Shown: positions 7,852 to 16,100 of the stretch, piece by piece
Layout: every line of letters begins with the position of its first letter
Numbering within the stretch: the stretch's first letter is position 1
NCBI RefSeq assembly: GCF_000960475.2
Contig: NZ_JZDQ02000007.1
Coordinates: 116,054-180,053 of the forward strand
Direction: 5' to 3'
DNA from: Nocardioides luteus
Lineage (GTDB): Bacteria; Actinomycetota; Actinomycetes; Propionibacteriales; Nocardioidaceae
Length of the DNA stretch: 64,000 nt
Translations under genes and position numbers: made by a program
Notes under the pieces: model-generated
What the model saw: the letters and a program-made list of their open reading frames with translations, nothing else
What the model was told of the DNA's origin: nothing
Database searches by the model: none

Positions 7852-7939
7852 AACGGAGTTTCGCCGGAGGGTGGCTCTTGCACGGTCTCGACGCGGGATC
7901 CATGGTGGGTAGAGCGACCATCGAGAGAAGGGGCAGGGC

Positions 7940-8152
7940 ATGTCTTCACACACCTACCGCGTCACCGAGATCGTCGGCACCTCCGACGAGGGACTCGAGC
8001 AGGCGATCCGCAACGGCGTCGGCCGGGCGTCCAAGACGCTGCGGCACCTGGACTGGTTCGAGGTCACCCAGATCCGCGGTCACGTCGACGACGACGGCAT
8101 CCAGCACTTCCAGGTCGGGCTGAAGGTCGGTTTCCGGATGGAGGACGAGTAA
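7940..8152 (+). CDS. dodecin family flavin-binding protein
   Basis: This 70-residue protein fits dodecin in length and pattern: YRVTEIVGTSDEGLEQAIRNGVGRASKTLRHLDWFEV, then a beta hairpin ending FQVGLKVGFRMED. The tryptophan at residue 39 and the VGxR region correspond to the residues that stack on flavin in dodecins. Dodecins form hollow dodecamers that store FMN or related flavins and protect the cell from free flavin (known family). GGGGCAGGGC precedes the ATG as a weak ribosome binding site. It is divergent from the MFS efflux operon across the 47-base operator. Confidence 0.9.
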   Translation: MSSHTYRVTEIVGTSDEGLEQAIRNGVGRASKTLRHLDWFEVTQIRGHVDDDGIQHFQVGLKVGFRMEDE

Positions 8153-8155
8153 CCG

Positions 8156-8995
8156 CTAGGTCCGACGTCTTCTCGGCATCAACGAGGGCCAGGCTGCGTG
8201 GTCGATGCCGAGCCACGGCTCCGCGGCGACCCCGAGGGGCGTGGTGCCCACGATCGAACGCACCTCGCGGTTGAGGTGCGGCTGATCGGAGTAACCCGCG
8301 CGCGCCGCCGCCTCGGCGGGCGGGGTGCCGATGGCGAGGAGTCGGGCAGCGTGGTCGAAACGTACGAGTCGAGCGGCGTGCTTGGGGGAGAGGCCGACCT
8401 GGGCGCGGAAACGAGACCACAGCCGTTGCCGGGACCAGCCGGTCTCGGCTGCGAGGGTGCCGACGTCGGCCCGGCCGTGGCGGAGGTGGGTCTGCTGCCA
8501 GACGTACGCGACCTCGCGGTCGACCCTCCGCCGACCCTCGAGGCGACGGCCGAGGAACGTGGTGGTCAGCGCGAACCGCTCCGGCCACGACGCGGTGCTC
8601 CGCAGGCTGTCGACGAGGCGTCTCGCGCGCGGCCCCAGAACGTCGTCGAGGCCGGCGAAGGTGCCGCTGAGGCCGGCGGTGTCGAGGAGCTCGGCGGCGA
8701 GGACCGGCGAGAGACGTACCTGGAGACACTCGCCGGCGCTCGCGCCTCGCAGGGTCACCCTGTTGGGCAGCAGGCCGATCGCGACGGCGCCCGGGATGCG
8801 TACGCCGTCGCCGTCATCGACCGCCAAGCCGTGGTCGCTGAGGTCGAAGAGCAGGGTGACGGCCGGGTGGGCGACCATCGCGATCGCCGCCGGATCGGTC
8901 CCGCGATAGCGGAACCCGGCCATCTGGACGCCGCGGATCCGCGCGGCGCCGACCGAACCCTGGGGGACGGCGACATCCACCTGGGACCAGTCCAT
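8156..8995 (-). CDS. AraC-family transcriptional regulator
   Basis: The 279-residue protein has an N-terminal cupin-like sensor (about 1-160, MDWSQVDVAVPQGSVGAARI) and a C-terminal double helix-turn-helix (about 175-265). The latter includes VGTLAAETGWSRQRLWSRFRAQVGLSPKHAARLVRFDHA and AARAGYSDQPHLNREVRSIVGTTP, the typical AraC arrangement. The ATG at 8995 is used; longer in-frame starts would add an arginine/proline-rich extension without family support. It is divergent from an alpha/beta hydrolase 78 bases away, the most likely target. It ends 3 bases beyond the dodecin stop in the convergent direction. Confidence 0.85.
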   Translation of the reverse strand: MDWSQVDVAVPQGSVGAARIRGVQMAGFRYRGTDPAAIAMVAHPAVTLLFDLSDHGLAVDDGDGVRIPGAVAIGLLPNRVTLRGASAGECLQVRLSPVLAAELLDTAGLSGTFAGLDDVLGPRARRLVDSLRSTASWPERFALTTTFLGRRLEGRRRVDREVAYVWQQTHLRHGRADVGTLAAETGWSRQRLWSRFRAQVGLSPKHAARLVRFDHAARLLAIGTPPAEAAARAGYSDQPHLNREVRSIVGTTPLGVAAEPWLGIDHAAWPSLMPRRRRT

Positions 8996-9073
8996 GGCTT
9001 CAGGGTAGGCCCGCGGCGCAAGGATGACATTCGTCCAAGACGACGCCGGTGGTGGCGGGCGATCGTGATGGGT

Positions 9074-9874
9074 ATGACTTCCTACGAACGGCCGACCGCC
9101 CAAGGTCTTCACCTGGTTCAGGACGGCGCGAAGACCGCGCCGCCCGTGCTACTCATCCATGGCTCCGGAGCTGCCGGGTCGACCTGGGAGCCGATGGTTC
9201 CTGGGCTCGCCGATCGGTTCCGGGTGCTCCGGGTCGATCTTCCGGGCTGCGGCAGGTCGAGCGCACCGGCGACCTACGCCGTGCCCGACCAGGCCGACCG
9301 CGTCGCTGCGGTGCTCGACGAGCTGGGGCTCGAGGGCGTGGCGGTGGTCGGCCACTCGAGCGGAGGGTACGTCGCCACCGCGCTGGCCGAGCGGCGTCCG
9401 GAGCTGGTCGGGCCGCTGGCTCTGATCAGCACCGGGCCGAGCATGGAGGCATTGCTGCCCCAGCCGGCGGTGGTCAAGCTGCTGAGCGGGGCCGCGGTCG
9501 GGGCGCTGGTGTGGCCGCTGCGCACCGACGCGATGATCCGGAAGGGGATCGCCGCCATGGCCGCACGACCGGTGGCGATCAGCGACGAGGTGATCGACGA
9601 CCTGAGGCGGACGTCGTTCACGGCGTTCCGGGCGATCATGCGGGAGAACAGTGACTACATCGCCGAGCTGAGCATCCCGCAGCGGCTGGCCAGGCTGGGC
9701 CGGCGGCCACTGGTGATCTTCGGCGACGCCGACCCGCGGTGGGACCCGGAGTCGGCGCACGACTACGACGTCGTGCCCGGGTCACGAGTGGCCTACCTCG
9801 CCGGCGTCGGGCACGTCGCCATGCTGGAAGCGCCGGCCGAGGCGACCCGGCTGTTGCTCGACTTCCTCGGCTGA
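9074..9874 (+). CDS. alpha/beta hydrolase
   Basis: This 266-residue protein has the full alpha/beta hydrolase pattern: HGSGAAGSTW (oxyanion loop, about 26-35), DLPGCGRSS, the nucleophile elbow GHSSGG (about 91-96), an acid in FGDADPRWD, and a catalytic His in GVGHVAMLEAPAE. It is related to haloalkane-dehalogenase, epoxide-hydrolase and meta-cleavage-product hydrolases, so the reaction cannot be narrowed. Start choice lies between ATG 9068 and ATG 9074; neither has a strong ribosome binding site. It is divergent from an AraC regulator. Confidence 0.85.
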   Translation: MTSYERPTAQGLHLVQDGAKTAPPVLLIHGSGAAGSTWEPMVPGLADRFRVLRVDLPGCGRSSAPATYAVPDQADRVAAVLDELGLEGVAVVGHSSGGYVATALAERRPELVGPLALISTGPSMEALLPQPAVVKLLSGAAVGALVWPLRTDAMIRKGIAAMAARPVAISDEVIDDLRRTSFTAFRAIMRENSDYIAELSIPQRLARLGRRPLVIFGDADPRWDPESAHDYDVVPGSRVAYLAGVGHVAMLEAPAEATRLLLDFLG

Positions 9875-9884
9875 GTCGCGCTGC

Positions 9885-10376
9885 TCAGGGGCTGTCGCGC
9901 GGAAGGACGCCTGGTCCCTCACGGAGCTCGAAGACGAGCTGCGTCTCGGTCTGTCGTACGACGCGGTGGACGGTCACGTGCTGCAGGACGAAGTCGCGCA
10001 GCGCCTCGGCGTCCTCGACGGCGACGTGGAGATGGAAGTCGTCGGCGCCGGCGACGTGGAAGGCCTGGATGACGCCGTGGGTCGTGGCCAGGTCGTCGTA
10101 GAGCTTCTCGACGTGCTCCTTGCTGTGACTGCCGAGCCGGACCTTGATCACGGCCTGGAGCGGGTAGCCGAGGGAGCGGACGTCGACGTCGAGGCGCCGG
10201 CCGGTGATGACGCCGCTGTCGCGCAGGGCTCGCAACCGGTAGGCGCACGTCGACTCGGCGAGGCCGAGGCGCGCCGCGAGGGCCTTGTTGGTGAGCTCGG
10301 GGTTGGTGCCGAGCGCGCTCAGGATGCGGCGGTCGACGGAGTCGAGGGACGGTTGCGCTTTCGCCAACGGGGGCAC
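9885..10376 (-). CDS. Lrp/AsnC-family transcriptional regulator
   Basis: This 163-residue protein has the classic Lrp layout. The N-terminal helix-turn-helix (about 10-55, LDSVDRRILSALGTNPELTNKALAARLGLAESTCAYRLRAL) is followed by a C-terminal RAM domain (about 75-155) with AVIKVRLGSHS and the DDFHLHVAVEDAEALRDFV effector-binding segment. Lrp-type proteins sense amino acids. It is divergent from a methionine/cystathionine gamma-lyase-type PLP enzyme, so it probably activates that gene in response to its amino acid. This pairing is common for methionine gamma-lyase and cystathionine gamma-synthase-like genes. Confidence 0.9.
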   Translation of the reverse strand: MPPLAKAQPSLDSVDRRILSALGTNPELTNKALAARLGLAESTCAYRLRALRDSGVITGRRLDVDVRSLGYPLQAVIKVRLGSHSKEHVEKLYDDLATTHGVIQAFHVAGADDFHLHVAVEDAEALRDFVLQHVTVHRVVRQTETQLVFELREGPGVLPRDSP

Positions 10377-10481
10377 CCTTGATCAGTGGTGGTTTTGCTC
10401 GGATCAGGCGAGATCACCGGTCGGTTGGGATCTTCAGCAATCGATCTGGCCATATCTTGTGATTCTCGCCACCATCTTGGC

Positions 10482-11717
10482 ATGCCGCTTGAGAACCCAC
10501 ACCTCGACTCAGTTGCCGTCCACGCCGGTCGGGAGGACCTGGCGATGCTCGGTGTCCACGCCGTGCCGCTCGACCTCTCCTCGACGAACCCGCTGCCCGA
10601 CATCGAGCGCGGCGGTGCGTCCTACGAGGCGATGGCGACCGGCGGCCGGCCGCTTGCCGATGGTGGGTCCGTCTACCAGCGGCTGTGGAACCCCACCGTC
10701 GCGCGCTTCGAGTCGGCGCTCGCACAGCTCGAGCAGGCCCAGACGTCGGTGGCGTACGCCTCGGGGATGGCGGCCATGACCGCGGCGATCATCGCGAGCA
10801 CCTCCTTCAACGGCAAGCGGCACATCGTCGCGGTCCGGCCGCTGTACGGCGGCACCGACCACCTGCTCGCCTCCGGTCTCCTCGGCGCGGAGGTCACCTT
10901 CTGTGCCGAGCATGAGGTCGCCGCCTCTGTCCGCGCCGACACCGCGCTGGTGGTGCTCGAGACTCCGGCCAACCCGACGCTCGACCTCGTCGACATCGCC
11001 GGTGTGGTGGCGGCGGCCGGTGACGTACCGGTGCTCGTGGACAACACCTTCGCCACCCCGGTGCTGCAGAACCCGCTCACCCTGGGAGCGGCGATGTCGC
11101 TGCACAGCGCCACCAAGTACATCGGCGGCCACGGCGATGTCGTCGGCGGCGTGATCGCCTGCGACGAGGAGACCGCGGCGCGTCTTCGCCAGGTCCGTGC
11201 GGTCACCGGCGGCCTGCTGCACCCCCTCGGCGCCTACCTCCTCCACCGCGGCCTCGCCACGCTGCCCACGCGGATGCGTGCCCAGCAGGCGACCGCCGTC
11301 GAGATCGCCGCGTGGCTGGAGTCGCACCGTGCTGTCGAGCGCGTCCACTTCGCGGGTCGGGAGGACGACCGCGGCCTGGTCGGGAAGCAGATGACCGGCC
11401 CCGGCGCGATGATCGCGATCGCGCTGCGCGGCGGGTACGAAGCCGCCGCCCGCCTCTCCTCCTCGGTCCAGCTCTTCACCCACGCCGTCTCCCTCGGCGG
11501 TGTCGACTCCCTCGTCCAGCACCCCGCCGGCCTCACCCACCGCCCCGTCGCCGCCCACGCCAAGCCGTCCGCGAACCTCGTACGCCTCTCGATCGGTCTG
11601 GAGAGCCCTGCGGACCTGATGGCCGACCTCGACGCCGCGCTTTCAGGGGCGTCTGTGCCTGCCGCTCGCACTGCAGACTCCGAGGTCCGTGGATATCTGT
11701 CGCCCGAGTTCGCCTGA
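10482..11717 (+). CDS. Cys/Met-metabolism PLP-dependent enzyme (gamma-lyase/gamma-synthase family)
   Basis: This 411-residue protein is of normal length for the trans-sulfuration family. Landmarks are VAYASGMAAMTAA and RPLYGGTDHLL, ETPANPTLDLVDI, DNTFATPVLQNPLTLGA, and the PLP-lysine motif SLHSATKYIGGHGDVVGG with Lys after SAT. The C-terminal VSLGGVDSLVQHPAGLTH and RLSIGLESPADLMADLDAAL are also characteristic. It could be a methionine gamma-lyase, cystathionine gamma-lyase or O-acetylhomoserine sulfhydrylase; sequence alone does not decide. The ATG at 10482 gives the family-like N-terminus HLDSVAVHAG. It is divergent from an Lrp regulator. A 14-base perfect palindrome (11739-11752) follows the gene. 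Confidence 0.9.
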   Translation: MPLENPHLDSVAVHAGREDLAMLGVHAVPLDLSSTNPLPDIERGGASYEAMATGGRPLADGGSVYQRLWNPTVARFESALAQLEQAQTSVAYASGMAAMTAAIIASTSFNGKRHIVAVRPLYGGTDHLLASGLLGAEVTFCAEHEVAASVRADTALVVLETPANPTLDLVDIAGVVAAAGDVPVLVDNTFATPVLQNPLTLGAAMSLHSATKYIGGHGDVVGGVIACDEETAARLRQVRAVTGGLLHPLGAYLLHRGLATLPTRMRAQQATAVEIAAWLESHRAVERVHFAGREDDRGLVGKQMTGPGAMIAIALRGGYEAAARLSSSVQLFTHAVSLGGVDSLVQHPAGLTHRPVAAHAKPSANLVRLSIGLESPADLMADLDAALSGASVPAARTADSEVRGYLSPEFA

Positions 11718-11738
11718 GAAATCTGCCTGACGTGGCCT

Positions 11739-11752
11739 GCGACCCGGGTCGC
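11739..11752. repeat. 14-bp perfect palindrome after the PLP-lyase gene
   Basis: GCGACCCGGGTCGC is fully self-complementary with no loop, 22 bases after the lyase stop. As RNA it would need to open a central loop, so it is a poor classic terminator; it may be an operator or chance. Confidence 0.4.
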
Positions 11753-11886
11753 CGAAGACGGTCCACCTCGCGCTTTTGGTCCGCTGTGCGGTCCAATCAG
11801 CCTGGCATTCGTCGAAAGCCCGGGTTCGTACGGAAGGCCGCCAATACGCTCGAAAGGCGGAACCACACTCTCGGGAGGCCGCTGCC

Positions 11887-12267
11887 ATGGCGAAGAAGAA
11901 GTCCAGGTTCGTACGCTATTTCGGATATCTGCTGCTCGCCCTGGCGGTGCTGCTGTTGTTCGGGTTCGACGTAGGGCCGCTCACACTCTCGGGTGTGTTC
12001 GTGGTCTGCTTCGTGTGGCTGCTCTTCGCGGCACCGACATCGTGCGGGGCGGAGATCCGGACGGGGGAGAACTGCCGCAACAATTCCTACGGTCTCCTCG
12101 GCGGTTGCTCCATCCGTCAGCACAAGTGGCAGCGCGTCCGAGCCCTCACTCACCTCGACACCGCTCGCAACGCATGCCGAGGTTGGTTCACCGGGCCACA
12201 GCAACAGGTCGCCACCTGTTCAATGCTGATCGCGGCCTTTGGAGCTGTTGCCGCCCTCTTCAAGTAG
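11887..12267 (+). CDS. small membrane protein of unknown function
   Basis: This 126-residue protein has two close transmembrane helices at about 11-26 (FGYLLLALAVLLLFGF) and 31-48 (LSGVFVVCFVWLLFAA). A cysteine-containing middle follows (CGAEIRTGENCRNNSYG, GGCSIRQHKWQR), and there is a short hydrophobic C-terminus. The arrangement resembles small actinobacterial proteins with a cysteine/asparagine-rich pore-side loop, but I do not recognise a named family. GGGAGG lies 8 bases before the ATG. Base composition here is visibly less GC-rich than in the flanking metabolic genes, and the gene sits at the edge of the Rhs islet. Confidence 0.6.
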   Translation: MAKKKSRFVRYFGYLLLALAVLLLFGFDVGPLTLSGVFVVCFVWLLFAAPTSCGAEIRTGENCRNNSYGLLGGCSIRQHKWQRVRALTHLDTARNACRGWFTGPQQQVATCSMLIAAFGAVAALFK

Positions 12268-12332
12268 GCGCATCAACACTGCAGGGATGAGACGCGTCAT
12301 GTGCTGGTCAGATATGGGCCGAGTATCGCCAC

Positions 12333-12353
12333 GCTGCCCGCGCCGTGGGCAGC
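12333..12353. terminator. hairpin between convergent genes
   Basis: GCTGCCC (12333-12339) and GGGCAGC (12347-12353) form a perfect 7-bp stem with a 7-base loop, midway between the rightward membrane protein and the leftward DUF6086-like gene. It could end transcription from both sides; there is no U-tract, as is usual in actinobacteria. Confidence 0.5.
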
Positions 12354-12393
12354 AGCAGTCTCAGTACTTGCGTTAGTGAAGGGCGCGTAGACG

Positions 12394-12747
12394 TCAGCGG
12401 GGCAGAGTTCGAAGGGCTTCGACTTTCATCACGAGCTCTGGATCTGCGGAGATGTCTACGGTGTATCCCGCTCGTTCGAGCATGACCAGGCTTGGGGCCA
12501 AGACGGCGTTGACCAGTGGAATCATCACCGGGTGGTCGGGAGACGCGCTGACACGTGCGAGCAACGCTGCGGCGAAGGTCCGGAATGAGGACGGGTCGAC
12601 CTCGACGTAGTCGTCAGCTATGAACGTGAAGCCGGGATCTATGCCGACGGTTGTGCCGAGCGCTTGGGCACACGCCGTGTATGCGGTCCCGACGTCGAGC
12701 GCGGGCGACCAGACGGTCTCGTCGTTGAGGGCGATGATGAAGCTCAT
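12394..12747 (-). CDS. DUF6086-like protein, possible accessory/immunity gene
   Basis: This 117-residue soluble protein has the motif order DETVWSPALDVGTAY, then VDPSSFRTFAAALLARV and SLVMLERAGYTVDI. That order resembles the actinobacterial DUF6086 family as I remember it; no function is known for that family. It is read leftwards, like the Rhs toxin and its putative immunity gene, and lies 133 bases beyond the latter. It may be a second, orphan immunity protein or part of a toxin-associated cargo, which is inference from position only. No nuclease or membrane features are visible. A weak AAGG lies near the ATG. Confidence 0.5.
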   Translation of the reverse strand: MSFIIALNDETVWSPALDVGTAYTACAQALGTTVGIDPGFTFIADDYVEVDPSSFRTFAAALLARVSASPDHPVMIPLVNAVLAPSLVMLERAGYTVDISADPELVMKVEALRTLPR

Positions 12748-12880
12748 TTCTGCGAACCTTCCCGCTGGTGTCGACGCCGGAGTTGGCTCGACGACCCAGC
12801 ATGGCGACGGCTGAGTCGATTGCCGCCGCGCTTCGCCTCATGGCCGCGCAATCCGCAGCTCGGGCTTGCTCGGACGGTTG

Positions 12881-13123
12881 CTAAGCGTCAAGATCGATGG
12901 CTGCAACGCGATCGAAGAAATCGTTGAGACCGACGGTCTCAGACACGTCCGCATCGAGGTCATCCTCGACTGTTGCAGTCGAGGCATCGAAGTCGAGGAC
13001 AACGTTCGAGACGTTGAAGGTCAGTTCTTCGACGCCGGATGTTCTGCGCTCTCGAACCGCCAAGATGGCGGCACGCTCATGGGGTCCCATCAGGGCGCGG
13101 AGAAATTCGTCTAGGTAACTCAT
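12881..13123 (-). CDS. putative immunity protein to the Rhs C-terminal toxin
   Basis: This is a small acidic 80-residue protein. Its N-terminal half is basic-helical (SYLDEFLRALMGPHERAAILAVRERR) and its second half is strongly acidic (DDLDADVSETVGLNDFFDRV). The ATG overlaps the Rhs stop codon by one base (TGATG), giving tight coupling. A small acidic protein directly downstream of a polymorphic toxin is the standard position of its cognate immunity protein (known for Rhs/CDI systems). The family is not recognised, so the function is inferred from location, size and charge. A TTG three bases upstream is an alternative start. Confidence 0.65.
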   Translation of the reverse strand: MSYLDEFLRALMGPHERAAILAVRERRTSGVEELTFNVSNVVLDFDASTATVEDDLDADVSETVGLNDFFDRVAAIDLDA

Positions 13124-16100
13124 CAAGGTCCTATCGGGAAGGCCGTCTGGATTCGTCCGTCGCGTACGTATATCTGCAGGTGGCTGACGGGGTTGCCGCT
13201 GGGATCGGTCCCGATGACCCGGCCGGTGTCGTAGACGATGGCGTGTCCGTTGGTTCCGTTTGGCGAGACTTCTCCGTTACGCAATGCGTCGTCAACCAGG
13301 TGGCGAATGTCGCTGACACTGGTGTTTTCGGCGTAGTGGCTAACGTTGCCGAACCCCGAGTTGTAGGCGTGGCGATAGTTGATGTGCTCTATGGCCGTCA
13401 TTTCGCCGCCGTGCTTGTAGTTGGTCGTCCCGCCCCATGTGGCGTCGACCTTGGGTCCGTTGGGGAGCGCCTTCGGGGCTTCGCCGCCGTCAGGGGCACA
13501 TGGCGAGAGTCCGAGTGGGTCGGCCAATCGGGTCGGGTTGGACACGTATGCACCTGGGTTGGGCGCGGGCGCCAAGCCGAGCGGGTCCTGCGATACGTAA
13601 CGGCCGGCGTCCGGGTCGTAGTACCTGTGGAGGTTGTATGACAGCCCCGTCTCAGAGTCTGCATATTGGCCGGGAAAGCGGAGCGGCGTGAGCGTCTCGG
13701 CAGGGTTGCCTGGCGCGCCCCAGAGGGTGCGGCGAGCGTGCCAGGCGAGGTCGCCATCGGGGGTGACGAGCTCGGTGGGGGTGCCGACGAGATCGGTGAT
13801 GATGGAGTAGAAGCGGGCGTCGACTTCGTCGTCGGCCAGGTCGAGCTGGGCGATGGGACGGAGGCCGTCGTGGGTCCACGACCGTGAGCCGACCGAGGTG
13901 GTCTCTTCGACGAGGGTGGTTCCGTCCCAGGCGAAGAGGATCTCCTCGGCGACGTCGCCGCTGTCGGTGAGGCGGCGCTTGGCGACGCGTCGGCCGAGGA
14001 TGTCGTAGAGGTAGCGCCAGCGGGTGCCGTCGGGGGTGCGTACGCCGGTGAGGCGGTCGTCGGCGTCCCATTCGTAGGCCCAGGTCTCGGGCTTGTGGGA
14101 GAGGCGGGTGGTGGTGCGGCCGACGAGGCGGCCCTGGGCGTCGTAGCGGTAGCGGTTGCGGCCGGAGCGGGTGAGCAGGGTTCCGGCGTACTCGCGACGT
14201 TCGCCATCGGCGTTGCCGGTCATCGATCGGGTGATGTTGCCCATCGGATCGTAGGTGTAGGCCTCGGACCAGTCGGGGCCGGTGACCGATGTGATCCGGT
14301 TGGCGAGGTCGAGCTCGAAGCGGCGGGCGCCGGTGAGCCGGTCGTCGATGCCGATGAGGTCGCCGCCCGCGGCGTAGGTGTAGCCGCGCTGCTGCAACAC
14401 GCGCGGGCCGTCCCCGACGGTCGGCGCGGTTCCGGCTCCGCTGAGGCGGTCGACGAGGGCGTTGCCGGCGGCGGCCGAGGGAGCGATGGTGACCGTCTGA
14501 GCGGTGAGCTGGCCGAGAGCGTCCCAGGTCTGGTCCAGAGTGGCGCTGCCGACGCTGCGGCGGGTCTCGCGGCCGAGGACGTCCCGGTCGATGCCGATGT
14601 GATGGCCGTCGACCGTGATCGCGGTCGGTCGAGCTGACGTTCCGTAGGCCCAGGTGGTCTCGACGCCTGCCGGCGTGGTTCGGGTGATGCGGCGGCCGAG
14701 CCCGTCGAAGCCGGACGTGACGGTGCGGCCGTTGAGGGTCTCGGCAGTGATCCGGCCGAGCCGATCGCGTTGGAGGACGAGCTCGACCTCGGGTCCGGTC
14801 GCGCGCAGGAGCCGTCCGAGCGGGTCGTAGGTCATGACGGTGGCGGCTGGCCCGACCCGTTGGGTGGTGATGTTGCCGAGCTGGTCGCGCTCGTAGGCAA
14901 CGACCTCGTCGGCGCCGTTGATGCGGCGGGTGAGCTGGCCGGCGCGGTCGTAGTCGTAGCGCAGGGTTCGGCCGTTGTAGTCGGTCTCGGCGACCAGCCG
15001 GCCGGCCGGGTCGTAGTCGTAGGTCCAGGTGCCGCCCTGAGGGTTGGTCACCTGCCGCAGACGCAGCTCGGGGTCGTACGCGTAGCGGGTGGTGGTGCCG
15101 TCGGGTGCGGTGACCGCTGACGGGAGGTCGAAGTGGGTGAACTCCGTGCGCGTGATGCGACCTGCCGCGTCGACGTGTTCGACGGGGTTGCCCTCGCCGT
15201 CGTACGTCCATGTCTCGGTGGTCCCGTCGGGCAGCGTGCGGGAGGCGAGCTGGCTGTCCGGGTTCCAGGTGAGGGTGACGGTTGCTCCGAGCGCATCGGT
15301 GATGGTCGTGACCCGGCCGAAGCCGTCGCGCTCGAGGCGGGTCGTGTTGCCGTCGGCCTCGGCGATGACGAGCGGGAGGCCGGCCGGATCGGTCTCGATG
15401 ATGCGTACGTTGCCGAGCGCATCGCTCACCGCGGCCAGGTGCCCGCGCTGGTCGAAGGTGAAGGTGGTGGTCGCACCGAGCGGGTCGGTGGCAGCGGTGC
15501 GGTTGCCGTTCTCGTCGTATTCGAAGACCCACTCGGTTCCGTCGGGCAGTACCGTCCGGGTCGGCTGCGGCCGGCCGCCGGAGGAGGCGTAGGCCACCGT
15601 CTGCTGCAGCCCGTCGGGCCGGGTGACGGCGACCAATGTGCCGTCGGCGTCGTAGGAGAACGACGTCGTCCGGCCCAGGGGATCGGTGCGGGACAGCAAC
15701 CGGTTGCGCTCGTCCCAGACCGAGCGGGTCTCACCACCCAGGGGATCGGTGACCGAGATGACCTGGGAGCGTTCGTTGATGAGGAAGCGCGTCGAGTGCC
15801 CGGCCGAGTCGGTGACGACGGTCTCGCGCAACGAGGGGCTGATGACGGTGTAGGCGAAGGTGTTGGCCATGACACCGGCGGTTCCGGCCTGGTCGACACA
15901 GCGTCCGGCTTCGTCGTAGCGGTAGCTGTAGACGGTGTCGTTGCGGTCGGCCCACTCGACCAGCCGCCCGATTTCGTCGTAGCCGAACCTGAGCGGGTGA
16001 CCGGACGCGTTGATGACACCGACCAGGTGCCCGGCATCGGTGTCGCCGAGCCCGTATACGTACTCGGCGACCTTGACGGGCTCGGTGCCGTCGTCGCGGA

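Noticed and set aside
12614..12841. A 75-codon minus-strand frame overlapping the DUF6086-like gene
   Set aside because: It covers the DUF6086-like N-terminus in another frame and has arginine-rich shadow composition.
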